A program made the translations under genes and the position numbers. A stretch of DNA of 7,105 nucleotides, from contig JAFUXY010000401.1 in NCBI GenBank assembly GCA_017477005.1, forward strand, positions 1 through 7,105, given 5' to 3'. The stretch comes from Lachnospiraceae bacterium. GTDB lineage: Bacteria; Bacillota; Clostridia; Lachnospirales; Lachnospiraceae. Shown in pieces: positions 1-6,383 of this stretch (position 1 is the stretch's first letter; each line of letters begins with the position of its first letter). The notes under the pieces were generated by a model. The model saw nothing but the letters and a program-made list of their open reading frames with translations, made no database searches and had not been told where the DNA came from.

Positions 1-3000
1 ATCAATGATTCGCTGGCGGACAAGCCCAAGCTGATCCGGGAAAGTTATCGTTATTTGCAGGACGTGCCGGTGTGCGTGGATCTGCTGCAGCATCGGATCA
101 TCGGTGTGATCGGAGGCAGAGGCCGCCGGGGTTCTTATGAAATTTTGAAGACATTGGTGGCGCAGATCGCAGGGAACAACTGCTATACCGATGTCAAGAT
201 GGCTTTTATCTACGATGAGACACGGGCGGCCGCTGGAAATCCTGTCTGGGAATTTGCGAAATGGCTGCCGCATGTCTGGTCAGAGGACAAGAAGACCCGT
301 TTTGTAGCGGCGAACCGTTCGGACGCAAGCGATGTATTCTATGAGATCGCATCCGTACTGCGTATGCGTGCGGAGGATATGGAGCAGAACCGAGCAAGGG
401 AGAAGGAAATTCCGAAACCGTATTACCTTTTGTTTTTGGACGATTCCTCGATGCTCGAAGGCGAGCTGATTGCCAAATACGTCTATGATACGACGAAGGA
501 CTATGGGATTTCCACCGTCGTCATGGTGGAGTCCTACGAAGATCTGCCCAACGCCTGCGGCTATATTATTGAAAATACCAGCCAGTTCCGCGGGATTTAT
601 CCGGTCAACGATAGCGGCGAGGGCAGGGTAGAAGTGGCCTTTGATACGGTTTCATCGGATAGTTTGGAGGTATTCGCCCGTCGCCTGGCTTCGATCGAAG
701 TAAAAGAAGAAGAAATCGGCGGCGAAATTCCGAATGTGCTGACCTTTTTCGATATGTATGGTGTCAACCATCCGCAGGAGCTCGAAGTGCTTGAGCGTTG
801 GAAGAAGAACCGTACCTACGACAGCATGAAGGCGATGGTCGGGCAGAAATCCGGAGGCGCGGATTGTTACCTCGACATCCATGAAAAATACCACGGACCG
901 CATGGTCTTGTCGCTGGAACGACAGGTTCCGGAAAGAGCGAGACCCTGCAGACCTATATGCTTTCGCTGGCGATGAACTACAGCCCAGACGATATCGGTT
1001 TCTTCGTAATCGACTACAAGGGTGGCGGTATGGCCAATCTCTTCGAGGGTCTGCCCCACATGATCGGTCAGATTTCCAACCTTTCGGGCAACCAGGTACA
1101 CCGCGCCATGGTGTCGATCAAGAGCGAGAACCTGCGTCGTCAGAGGATTTTCAACGAACACGGCGTCAACAACATCAATCTCTACACCAGATTGTACAAA
1201 AATAATGAAGCGTCGATCCCGGTGCCGCATATGTTCATTATCATCGATGAGTTTGCGGAGTTGAAACGGGAAGAGCCGGATTTTATGCGGGAATTGATCA
1301 GCGTAGCGCAGGTCGGACGAAGCCTTGGCGTGCATCTGATTTTGGCAACGCAGAAGCCGAGCGGCACGGTCGATGACAATATCTGGAGCAATTCCAAATT
1401 CCGTCTCTGCCTGCGCGTACAGGACAGGCAGGATTCGGTGGATATGCTGCACCGGCCGGACGCGGCTTATATCACCCAGGCTGGACGCTGTTTTTTGCAG
1501 GTAGGAAACGACGAATTGTTTGAGCTGTTCCAGTCCGCATGGAGCGGGGCGGCCTACGATGAGGATGCCGGAAATGTCCAGACCAATATCGCCCAAATGC
1601 TGACGCTCAATGGGCGCGCGGCGTTGCTGGGTTCGCATGCCCAGCTTGTGCAAAAAGAACGTTCGAAGAGCCGTTGGATCGAGTCGCTGATCATCGGCAT
1701 CGACGCAGCGGCGGGGCAGATCGGCTGCCGGGTGTCCGATGGCGCGGCCAACAAGCTCTTGGGACAGAAGATGGCCGGGTTTGTCTTCGACAAGCTCGAG
1801 CAGGAGGGCATCGAGTATCCTCCCTCGGATTACAATGTCCACCGTGTATTGGATCTGATCACCGTGTACGGGACGCTGCTCGAACGGGAGCCGCGGTTGG
1901 TCAACGCAAAAAACAAGGTCGATATTATCATCAAATACGCCGAAAGCGAGCGACGCAAGCTGCCTGAGCGGAAAGAAAAAACACAGCTTGATGCGGTCGT
2001 GGAGCATCTGGCCGTGTTGGCCAGGGACAATGGCTATGTCCACAATCTCCAACTGTGGCTGCCGGTTCTGCCGACCGAGATGTACCTGAGCGATCTCGAA
2101 GAATACGATACTCATGCCTTCGACGGGGAACGCTGGCCGGATACGATGGAGCAGTACAGCCTCGAAACGATGGTTGGTCTGTTGGACGATCCGGAGAACC
2201 AGTCGCAGGTGCCGTTGACCGTCGATCTTGCGGCCGATGGAAACCATGCGATCATCGGCACAGTGGTCAGCGGAAAGAGCACCTTCCTGTTGACCTATCT
2301 GTATTCCCTGATGCACCGCTATACACCGGAGCAGATTAATATTTATATTGCGGATTACAGTAGCAAGATGCTCGGCGCGTTGTCCGGAGCGCCTCATGTC
2401 GGCGGCATTATGTTCGAAGAGGATGAAGAAAAGGTCGCGAAATTCATGACGATGCTGGGGCGGATGCTGGAAGAACGCAAGAAGCTGTTTTCAGGCGGGA
2501 GCTACAGCCAGTATATCCAGGCCAACGGTATGACGCTGCCGTCTGCGATCATAGTGATCGATAATATGGCTTCCTTCCGTGCGAAGACAGACGGTATCTA
2601 CGATGATTTCCTGATCAATATTTTGAAGGAGGGCGTGAACTACGGGATCTATGTCGTTGCGACGGCAGCGGGCTTCAATATGAATGAGATCCCGGGGAGG
2701 ATGTCGGACAATTTCCGCACCGTAATCTGCCTCGAGATGAACGAAAAATATGCCTATACGGACGTACTTCGTACCCTGCATATCAGCGTATTGCCTGAAG
2801 AAAATGTCAAAGGTCGCGGTATCCTCAAGCTCGGAGAAGCTATTCTTGAGTTTCAGACAGCGCTGCCGCTTCCGGCAGAGGATGATTACAAGCGCGCTGC
2901 GGCGATCGAAGAGAGGCTTTCTGTCATGCAGCAAGCCTGGAGAGGAAAGAAGGCCAGGCGGATTCCGGAGATTCCGGAGGAACCGGTATGGAGCGAATAC

Positions 3001-3351
3001 AAAGAGCTCGACGACGTGGCCGAGAAGGTCGAAGAAGGAAAGACCCTGCCGTTTGGTTATGATAGAAAAGACGCTTCGATCTACGGAATCGACCTCACCG
3101 ACAACTATTGCTACATGGTATCCGGAAAAGCCAGAACCGGGAAGAGCAATCTGCTTCGCGTCATGATTCATTCGGCGGCTTTGTGCGGGGCGCAGATCGC
3201 CGTCGTGGACTTTGGCGGCGATCTGGAATACGCCGCCAAATCGGCGCAGGCAAATTATATTGGGTCGATCGGCGCGCTGCAAACGTATTTTGAGGGGTTG
3301 GTGCCCGTTTTCCGGGAGCGGAGCCAGACAAAGAAGCAATACTCCGCCTAG
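1..3351 (+). CDS. essC: EssC-type T7SS motor ATPase, 5'-partial, ended by an in-frame amber codon
   Basis: FtsK/SpoIIIE-family membrane ATPase that powers WXG100 protein export. The frame is open from base 1, so the N-terminal FHA and transmembrane parts lie outside the window; the TTG at 55 is not a real start. Residues are numbered from base 1. Domain 0 (about 20-200) has a loop-like GGRGRRGS (38-45) and a FLDD strand but no proper Walker A. D1 has a full Walker A, GTTGSGKS (306-313), and Walker B IIIDE (D416, E417), followed by the FtsK-like stretch GRSLGVHLILATQKPSG. D2 has Walker A GTVVSGKS (753-760) but D-N (854-855) in place of D-E. D3 starts with Walker A GKARTGKS (1042-1049). A TAG at codon 1117 stops translation before the D3 Walker B, and the frame continues unchanged afterwards. 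Known family: D1 is the main hydrolysing domain, and D3 binds the WXG100 substrate in EccC. Family assignment is very secure; functional status is not. Confidence 0.95.
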   Translation: MNDSLADKPKLIRESYRYLQDVPVCVDLLQHRIIGVIGGRGRRGSYEILKTLVAQIAGNNCYTDVKMAFIYDETRAAAGNPVWEFAKWLPHVWSEDKKTRFVAANRSDASDVFYEIASVLRMRAEDMEQNRAREKEIPKPYYLLFLDDSSMLEGELIAKYVYDTTKDYGISTVVMVESYEDLPNACGYIIENTSQFRGIYPVNDSGEGRVEVAFDTVSSDSLEVFARRLASIEVKEEEIGGEIPNVLTFFDMYGVNHPQELEVLERWKKNRTYDSMKAMVGQKSGGADCYLDIHEKYHGPHGLVAGTTGSGKSETLQTYMLSLAMNYSPDDIGFFVIDYKGGGMANLFEGLPHMIGQISNLSGNQVHRAMVSIKSENLRRQRIFNEHGVNNINLYTRLYKNNEASIPVPHMFIIIDEFAELKREEPDFMRELISVAQVGRSLGVHLILATQKPSGTVDDNIWSNSKFRLCLRVQDRQDSVDMLHRPDAAYITQAGRCFLQVGNDELFELFQSAWSGAAYDEDAGNVQTNIAQMLTLNGRAALLGSHAQLVQKERSKSRWIESLIIGIDAAAGQIGCRVSDGAANKLLGQKMAGFVFDKLEQEGIEYPPSDYNVHRVLDLITVYGTLLEREPRLVNAKNKVDIIIKYAESERRKLPERKEKTQLDAVVEHLAVLARDNGYVHNLQLWLPVLPTEMYLSDLEEYDTHAFDGERWPDTMEQYSLETMVGLLDDPENQSQVPLTVDLAADGNHAIIGTVVSGKSTFLLTYLYSLMHRYTPEQINIYIADYSSKMLGALSGAPHVGGIMFEEDEEKVAKFMTMLGRMLEERKKLFSGGSYSQYIQANGMTLPSAIIVIDNMASFRAKTDGIYDDFLINILKEGVNYGIYVVATAAGFNMNEIPGRMSDNFRTVICLEMNEKYAYTDVLRTLHISVLPEENVKGRGILKLGEAILEFQTALPLPAEDDYKRAAAIEERLSVMQQAWRGKKARRIPEIPEEPVWSEYKELDDVAEKVEEGKTLPFGYDRKDASIYGIDLTDNYCYMVSGKARTGKSNLLRVMIHSAALCGAQIAVVDFGGDLEYAAKSAQANYIGSIGALQTYFEGLVPVFRERSQTKKQYSA
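3349..3351 (+). other. In-frame amber (TAG) codon inside essC domain 3
   Basis: TAG is codon 1117 of the essC frame. Coding sequence in the same frame continues on both sides (KKQYSA, stop, GLSSEEIFEKMK), so this is a point change and not a frameshift. One substitution from CAG, GAG or AAG would produce it. TAG also ends three other genes here (5344-5346, 6368-6370, 6705-6707), so a global reassignment of TAG is unlikely. It could be a true nonsense mutation, a sequencing error, or a suppressed codon. Confidence 0.9.
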
Positions 3352-3786
3352 GGACTTTCATCCGAAGAAATTTTCGAAAAGATGAAGGTATTCCCGAAAA
3401 TCTTCATATTCATCTGGGATCTGCCGGAGTTTGTGCTTCAAACAGATATGCCTGGGATGGATGAAAACGGCGAGGAGCTTCCGTCTATGAGTCCGTTTTT
3501 GGCGAATCTCTGGGACAAGGGTGCATTCAACAATGTCTTCTGGATTGCGGCGATCAATAGCGATGACCGCAGCAAGGTCTTGGGATTTGAGACCTTTGAG
3601 TTGTTTACCCGGGCTGGCAGAGGTATTCACCTCGGCGGCAAGGTGGGCGAACAGCAGCTCATGACCTTTGAGCATATTCCTTATGGGGAGATGGGCAAGG
3701 GTATGAAGCCGGGCATCGGACTTTTGCCTACACACGATGAAGATGACACGACAGAGGTGGTGCTGCCCCTATACAAGACGGAGTGA
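3352..3786 (+). pseudogene. essC: C-terminal remainder of EssC (rest of domain 3 and tail), cut off by the amber codon
   Basis: This continues the essC frame for 144 codons and ends at TGA 3784-3786. It holds the second half of D3: the Walker B strand IFIFIWDLPEF, a NLWDKGAFNNVFWIAAIN strand-helix region, a FELFTRAGRGIHLGGKV stretch, and an acidic tail ending in LYKTE. The first ATG is at 3382, with no convincing Shine-Dalgarno sequence ahead of it. Natural EccCa/EccCb splits fall between D1 and D2, so a separately translated half of D3 is improbable. The frame has no further stops and keeps family-like residues, so the interruption is either recent or not biological. The Walker B position that is Asp in D1 (D416) is Trp here (W1139), followed by D1140. 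In EssC the C-terminal region is linked to substrate selection, so its loss should matter. Confidence 0.85.
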
Positions 3787-3846
3787 CACTTGATGGATAT
3801 AGATGCATAGCTTGCTCTGGGGCTTCCCCAGTACAAGACGGAGTGA
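3758..3846 (+). repeat. Imperfect direct repeat of the essC 3' end, 60-bp offset
   Basis: Copy 1 (3758-3786) is the end of essC. Copy 2 (3818-3846) matches it at 25 of 29 positions, including an identical 15-mer, TACAAGACGGAGTGA. In the same frame the copies read VLPLYKTE-stop and GLPQYKTE-stop. Weaker matches extend upstream (GAT and AGATG, each at the same 60-bp offset), so roughly 17 codons look duplicated. The copy-2 frame contains a TAG (3808-3810), so it is decayed. Copy 2 also supplies GGAG (3840-3843), six bases before the ATG of the LytTR gene. The GGAG of copy 1 precedes only a five-codon ORF (3793-3810). Confidence 0.85.
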
Positions 3847-3849
3847 TGT

Positions 3850-4563
3850 ATGGTATCTGTGGTTTCTTTGAATGAGAAGACAGAAGAAAACAATCGGCTG
3901 AAGTGCACGCTGCGGGATCTGGCGGCGAAGCTGACTGATGAATACTGGGAGCTGAATTTTTTTGAAACAACGGGTGCTTTTTGTGAGTTTGTAAAAGCTC
4001 ATCCGTTGATTGATTTCAGTTGTGTGGATTTTTCCACGCAGGACGCGCCCGGCGCGCTGATGTCGTTTCGCAGGCAATACAATGAAGCGTTGCTCTTGCT
4101 GATTGCTGAAACTGGGGTGCCGCCGACGCGGTATCTGCGGCCGGGAATTCGCGCGGACTCGTTGCTGCTGCGGCCTTTTTCGGACGAAGAAGCGAAAGAA
4201 TCCCTGACGGATCTGTTGGATGTGTATTTGGATCAGGGCAAGGACGACGATGCGGAAAACATCTTTTTGATCGAAGACAAAGACAATACATGGCGGATTC
4301 CTTATGCGGATATTTTTTATTTTGAGACGAAAGAGAAAAAGGTCTTTGCCCGTACCAAAAACGATGAATACGGATTCTATGACACGTTGGATCATTTACA
4401 AAGCCGCTTGCCGGAGGATTTCGTACGCTGCCATCGGAGCTTCATTATCAATGCAAACAAGTTGATCGGCGTGTATTTATCCAACAATTATGTGGAGCTG
4501 GCGGATGGCTTCGAGATCCCGTTGTCCCGCAGCTACAAGGCGCGCATTCGGGAGTATCGATGA
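3850..4563 (+). CDS. LytTR-family transcriptional regulator with degenerate receiver-like domain
   Basis: A 237-residue protein, the usual size for an AgrA/LytR-type response regulator. Residues 138-236 form a LytTR DNA-binding domain: IFLIEDKDNTWRIPYADIFY, then the hallmark FVRCHRSFIINANKLIGV, the strand YVELADGFEIPLSRSYK and a basic end. Residues 1-125 have a receiver-like order: D60 in SCVDFSTQDAPGA sits where the phospho-acceptor Asp is expected, and LLLRPF (105-110) sits where LLKPF is expected. The N-terminal acidic pair appears as L7-N8, and the conserved Lys as R108. This suggests a pseudo-receiver that is not classically phosphorylated (inference). ATG 3850 follows GGAG by six bases; the ATG at 3846 stops after nine codons. 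No partner histidine kinase is in the window. The likely target is the 5582-5621 repeat in the same cluster. Confidence 0.9.
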   Translation: MVSVVSLNEKTEENNRLKCTLRDLAAKLTDEYWELNFFETTGAFCEFVKAHPLIDFSCVDFSTQDAPGALMSFRRQYNEALLLLIAETGVPPTRYLRPGIRADSLLLRPFSDEEAKESLTDLLDVYLDQGKDDDAENIFLIEDKDNTWRIPYADIFYFETKEKKVFARTKNDEYGFYDTLDHLQSRLPEDFVRCHRSFIINANKLIGVYLSNNYVELADGFEIPLSRSYKARIREYR

Positions 4564-4602
4564 AAAAATACGGATAACCCTGCCGGTGATTGTGCGGATT
4601 GA

Positions 4603-5346
4603 ATGGTAATTATGAATCATTACATTGGACTAAATCGAAATGAATTTTTCACGCTGGCGCTTTCTTGCGGCATCGAAGCGTTGACCGGCTTTGAGAGGGA
4701 GGACAACGGAGAGCTGCGGCAGGAGGATTATGACAGGGCGATTTTCTCCTTGTATCAGCGTGGCTTTCTTTTGCCAGACGGGGACGAGGAAGGCTTTCGC
4801 CTGAGCCCGGAAATCAAACAACTGTTTGCGATTTTGAAGAACAGCCGCCATATGCTCTCGGTCGAGTGCAAACGCGAGGAAACAGCCCAGTACGCCTTGT
4901 ATCTTTTTGAAAAAGAGTTAGCGGTAATGACTCCGGGCGGCCGAAAAAACGAATATGTGAAGCTGCAAAGTCTGCCAGTTAAAAAGCTCTGGTATTTTGT
5001 GGAGGACAGTGGCGTGCTGCTTCCAGAGTCACTTTCCGAAGCGGCGTCGAAGTACCAGGAGCTTTCTCTGGTAGAAGGAGAGGCAGCGGGTTTTTTGGAA
5101 ACCCATCAAAATGACACAGATTCTATTATAAAAGCTTTTTTTGAAATACAGGAAACGATGACAAAATTTTTGTCGGTGAATAGCGCAAGCGGTCTGGCCG
5201 AACAAGGATTGTTTTTGTTGGAGCAACCGCTGCAGGACAAGGTGGTGATTACCGCCAAAGAAGGAACTGAGATTGAGCCGTATGCCCCGCAAGTGGTGCG
5301 GCAATGGCTCGACAAGTGGGTGGAGGAGGACGCATGGTACTTGTAG
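4603..5346 (+). CDS. T7SS-associated protein with EspG-like layout (putative substrate chaperone)
   Basis: A 247-residue soluble protein with no signal peptide or membrane segment. I do not recognise a named family with certainty. Its layout recalls the actinobacterial ESX chaperone EspG: an N-terminal NRNEFFTLALSCGIE helix (11-25), a helix-turn of the form LYQRGFL...GFRLSPEIKQLFAIL (50-78), a strand region SVECKRE followed by YALYLFEKELAVMTPGG (84-113), then VKLQSLPVKKLWYFVEDSGVLLP (119-141). The C-terminal strand plus helix, KVVITAKEGTEIEPYAPQVVRQWL (213-236), fits the same pattern. Known: EspG binds PE/PPE substrates. The role here is inferred from layout and context only. ATG 4603 has no strong Shine-Dalgarno; ATG 4612 is an alternative start. 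The gene begins 39 bp after the LytTR gene and its 3' end overlaps esaB by 13 bp, so the two are probably translationally coupled. Confidence 0.75.
   Translation: MVIMNHYIGLNRNEFFTLALSCGIEALTGFEREDNGELRQEDYDRAIFSLYQRGFLLPDGDEEGFRLSPEIKQLFAILKNSRHMLSVECKREETAQYALYLFEKELAVMTPGGRKNEYVKLQSLPVKKLWYFVEDSGVLLPESLSEAASKYQELSLVEGEAAGFLETHQNDTDSIIKAFFEIQETMTKFLSVNSASGLAEQGLFLLEQPLQDKVVITAKEGTEIEPYAPQVVRQWLDKWVEEDAWYL
5322..5330 (+). promoter_or_regulatory. Strong ribosome binding site that fixes the esaB start
   Basis: GGAGGAGGA lies three bases before ATG 5334, inside the 3' end of the preceding gene. It decides for ATG 5334 over the in-frame ATG 5304, which has no such site and would add a ten-residue Gly-rich extension absent from YukD/EsaB proteins. 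Confidence 0.85.
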
Positions 5347-5582
5347 ATATATTTGTCCCGAGTGTGAATCAGAGTTATGATTTCCAACTCAATGAGACCA
5401 TTCCGGTGGGTACGGTCATTGAGGAAATCGCGGAAATGGTCGGACAAAAGGAGCATTGTGAGATCGTTGGAAATGTAGGGGAGCTGGTTTTGTGCGATAT
5501 GAGTACATCGGCGGTCTTGAACAACGACCGATCCCTGCAGGACGAGGGAGTTTTCACCGGAAAACGGCTGATTTTGGTATGA
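5334..5582 (+). CDS. esaB: EsaB/YukD-family ubiquitin-like T7SS accessory protein
   Basis: An 82-residue protein, close to Bacillus YukD (79 residues). It has a ubiquitin-like beta-grasp pattern: the strand MVLVDIFVPSVNQSYDFQL, the helix PVGTVIEEIAEMV, middle strands around GELVLCDM, and the ending LQDEGVFTGKRLILV, which parallels the YukD ending LSDCGITNGDRLEIL. There is no C-terminal Gly-Gly, as is usual for this family, so it is not a conjugated modifier. In known type VIIb systems EsaB/YukD is a small cytoplasmic component needed for, or tuning, secretion. It overlaps the upstream gene by 13 bp in another frame, with a strong Shine-Dalgarno inside that gene. The stop codon is immediately followed by the 20-bp direct repeats. 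Confidence 0.88.
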   Translation: MVLVDIFVPSVNQSYDFQLNETIPVGTVIEEIAEMVGQKEHCEIVGNVGELVLCDMSTSAVLNNDRSLQDEGVFTGKRLILV

Positions 5583-5621
5583 AACAGGTCGTTCGTCAGA
5601 AAAACAGGTTATTCGTCAGAA
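5582..5621 (+). repeat. Two tandem 20-bp direct repeats, candidate LytTR operator
   Basis: Unit 1 (5582-5601) is AAACAGGTCGTTCGTCAGAA. Unit 2 (5602-5621) differs only at two positions, 5610 and 5611 (CG becomes TA). Each unit contains a nine-base ACAGGTYRT core (5584-5592 and 5604-5612) that fits the AgrA/LytTR half-site pattern (A/T)(A/C)(A/C)GTTN(A/G)(G/T) with one mismatch. Both differences fall at the permissive N and A/G positions. The cores are 20 bp apart start to start, about two helical turns, as expected for a LytTR dimer on tandem sites. Binding by the 3850-4563 protein is inference. Confidence 0.65.
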
Positions 5622-5623
5622 AA

Positions 5624-5651
5624 TGCACACAAACCGTTTTTTTGTGATAAT
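5624..5651 (+). promoter_or_regulatory. Candidate promoter for the WXG100 operon
   Basis: TGTGATAAT (5643-5651) fits an extended -10 (TG, one base, then GATAAT against TATAAT). TGCACA (5624-5629) matches four of six -35 bases at 16-bp spacing. The weak -35 directly abuts the 5582-5621 repeats, the geometry expected for an activator-dependent promoter. Transcription would start near 5658, leaving a leader of about 40 bases before ATG 5700. Confidence 0.5.
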
Positions 5652-5699
5652 CTATGAAGCGTAAGGCAAAGACAAGAGGCAAGGACACGGAGAATAGAA

Positions 5700-6056
5700 A
5701 TGACTGAGATAGATTTGAGACAAATTTCCGTGGATTGCGGACGACTCGAAGAGCTTTTGACCAAGCAGGTTCGGATGATGGAAGAGCTCGAAGTGATAAG
5801 ACACAAGCTGAACAATCTGTCCGGAATGGACAACGCCAAGGCGATGCTCCGAGAGGAGATGCGGCAGATGGAAAGCCAGCGGCGGTCGTTGGTTGATCTG
5901 ACCCAGGGACTCTCGAAAATCGGAGAGGCCTGGCAGCGGACGGAGGAGACGGTGGTGAATCACGCGGAAGGATCTTCCTTTCGCGCGGCGAGGAGCGGGA
6001 TGGCGGTCCATCGGGATGTCTGGGCGAAGGATATCCGGCGGGTACCGTTGAGATAA
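5700..6056 (+). CDS. WXG100-like helical protein lacking the Trp, T7SS-associated
   Basis: A 118-residue, charged and almost wholly helical protein without a signal peptide or membrane segment. I do not recognise a named family. Two helices (about 10-38 and 45-86) are separated by the turn NNLSGMDNAKAM. When this turn is lined up with the WXG turn of the next gene (AMWEGPANEAF), L40-S41-G42 takes the place of W-E-G. It may therefore be a divergent WXG100-fold protein (inference). The C-terminal 30 residues (HAEGSSFRAARSG to DIRRVPLR) are basic and extend past a typical WXG100 protein. There is no Tyr at all, hence no YxxxD/E export motif. ATG 5700 follows GGAG (5689-5692) by seven bases. It is the first gene after the candidate regulated promoter and ends 11 bp before the first WXG100 gene. 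Confidence 0.8.
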   Translation: MTEIDLRQISVDCGRLEELLTKQVRMMEELEVIRHKLNNLSGMDNAKAMLREEMRQMESQRRSLVDLTQGLSKIGEAWQRTEETVVNHAEGSSFRAARSGMAVHRDVWAKDIRRVPLR

Positions 6057-6067
6057 AGGAGATAGAA

Positions 6068-6370
6068 ATGTCAAAGCAGATTACCATCAATACAAATACT
6101 TTGAATCGGGATATCAGCGCGCTGCGGTCGCATCTGCAGGCAATCGAGCAGGATCTAGGAAATATGTATTCGGCGGTTCGCAGGCTGGACGCTATGTGGG
6201 AGGGACCGGCCAACGAAGCCTTTCGGGCGCAGTTCGAGTCCGATCGAAAAAGCATGGAAGAATTGTGCAAAACAATCCGCCAGATTATTGAATGTATGGA
6301 GTTTGCGAAAAACAAATACAATCAATGCGAAACCAATGTAGAGAGCATCGTTCAATCGATTCGCGTATAG
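6068..6370 (+). CDS. WXG100 (ESAT-6-like) protein with YxxxE export motif
   Basis: Exactly 100 residues, the canonical size. It is a helical hairpin with the turn LDAMWEGPANEAFRAQF (W44-E45-G46), typical of EsxA/YukE proteins. Near the C terminus Y84 and E88 make a YxxxE motif, the known T7SS targeting signal. There is no N-terminal signal peptide, as expected. Such proteins are exported as folded dimers and serve as substrates and as necessary secretion partners. AGGAG (6057-6061) precedes ATG 6068 by six bases. The gene is 11 bp after its upstream neighbour and 13 bp before the next WXG100 gene, so the run is almost surely one transcript. Two cysteines (67 and 76 lie within the second helix, with a third at 87) are more than usual for this family. 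Confidence 0.93.
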   Translation: MSKQITINTNTLNRDISALRSHLQAIEQDLGNMYSAVRRLDAMWEGPANEAFRAQFESDRKSMEELCKTIRQIIECMEFAKNKYNQCETNVESIVQSIRV

Positions 6371-6383
6371 GAAGGAGCGGGCT

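Noticed and set aside
652..2397. Long antisense open frame (581 codons) across essC, and another at 2491-3339
   Set aside because: They lie opposite a strongly recognisable EssC, the translations show no family motif, and they are rich in Arg, His and Leu as expected for a shadow of the sense codon pattern.
3349..3786. Pyrrolysine insertion or programmed readthrough at the essC amber codon
   Set aside because: No readthrough element can be recognised, EssC has no known need for pyrrolysine, and TAG is an ordinary stop in neighbouring genes. Mutation or sequence error is simpler; a genome search for pyl genes would settle it.
3382..3786. Independent 134-codon gene starting at ATG 3382
   Set aside because: No ribosome binding site, the same frame as essC, and the product would begin in mid-domain; it is the cut-off end of EssC.
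3817..3831. Perfect hairpin CTGGGG-CTT-CCCCAG as a terminator after essC
   Set aside because: There is no T-run after it, and it lies within the decayed tail copy just before a closely spaced gene.
5095..5129. Possible internal promoter (TTGGAA and TATTAT) inside the EspG-like gene
   Set aside because: The two elements are 23 bases apart, too far for a standard sigma-A promoter.
5304..5333. Earlier ATG for esaB adding ten residues
   Set aside because: It has no ribosome binding site, the extension is Gly-rich and not part of the YukD fold, and GGAGGAGGA sits directly before ATG 5334.
5628..5646. CACAAA/TTTGTG inverted repeat with seven Ts as a terminator after esaB
   Set aside because: The stem is AT-rich and the T-run is in the loop and 3' arm, not after the stem. 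It overlaps the better-supported promoter; a weak attenuating effect cannot be excluded.
5654..5707. Seventeen-codon basic ORF (MKRKAKTRGKD...) in the leader of the WXG100 operon
   Set aside because: It has no Shine-Dalgarno, overlaps the start of the 118-residue gene, and shows nothing that separates it from chance.
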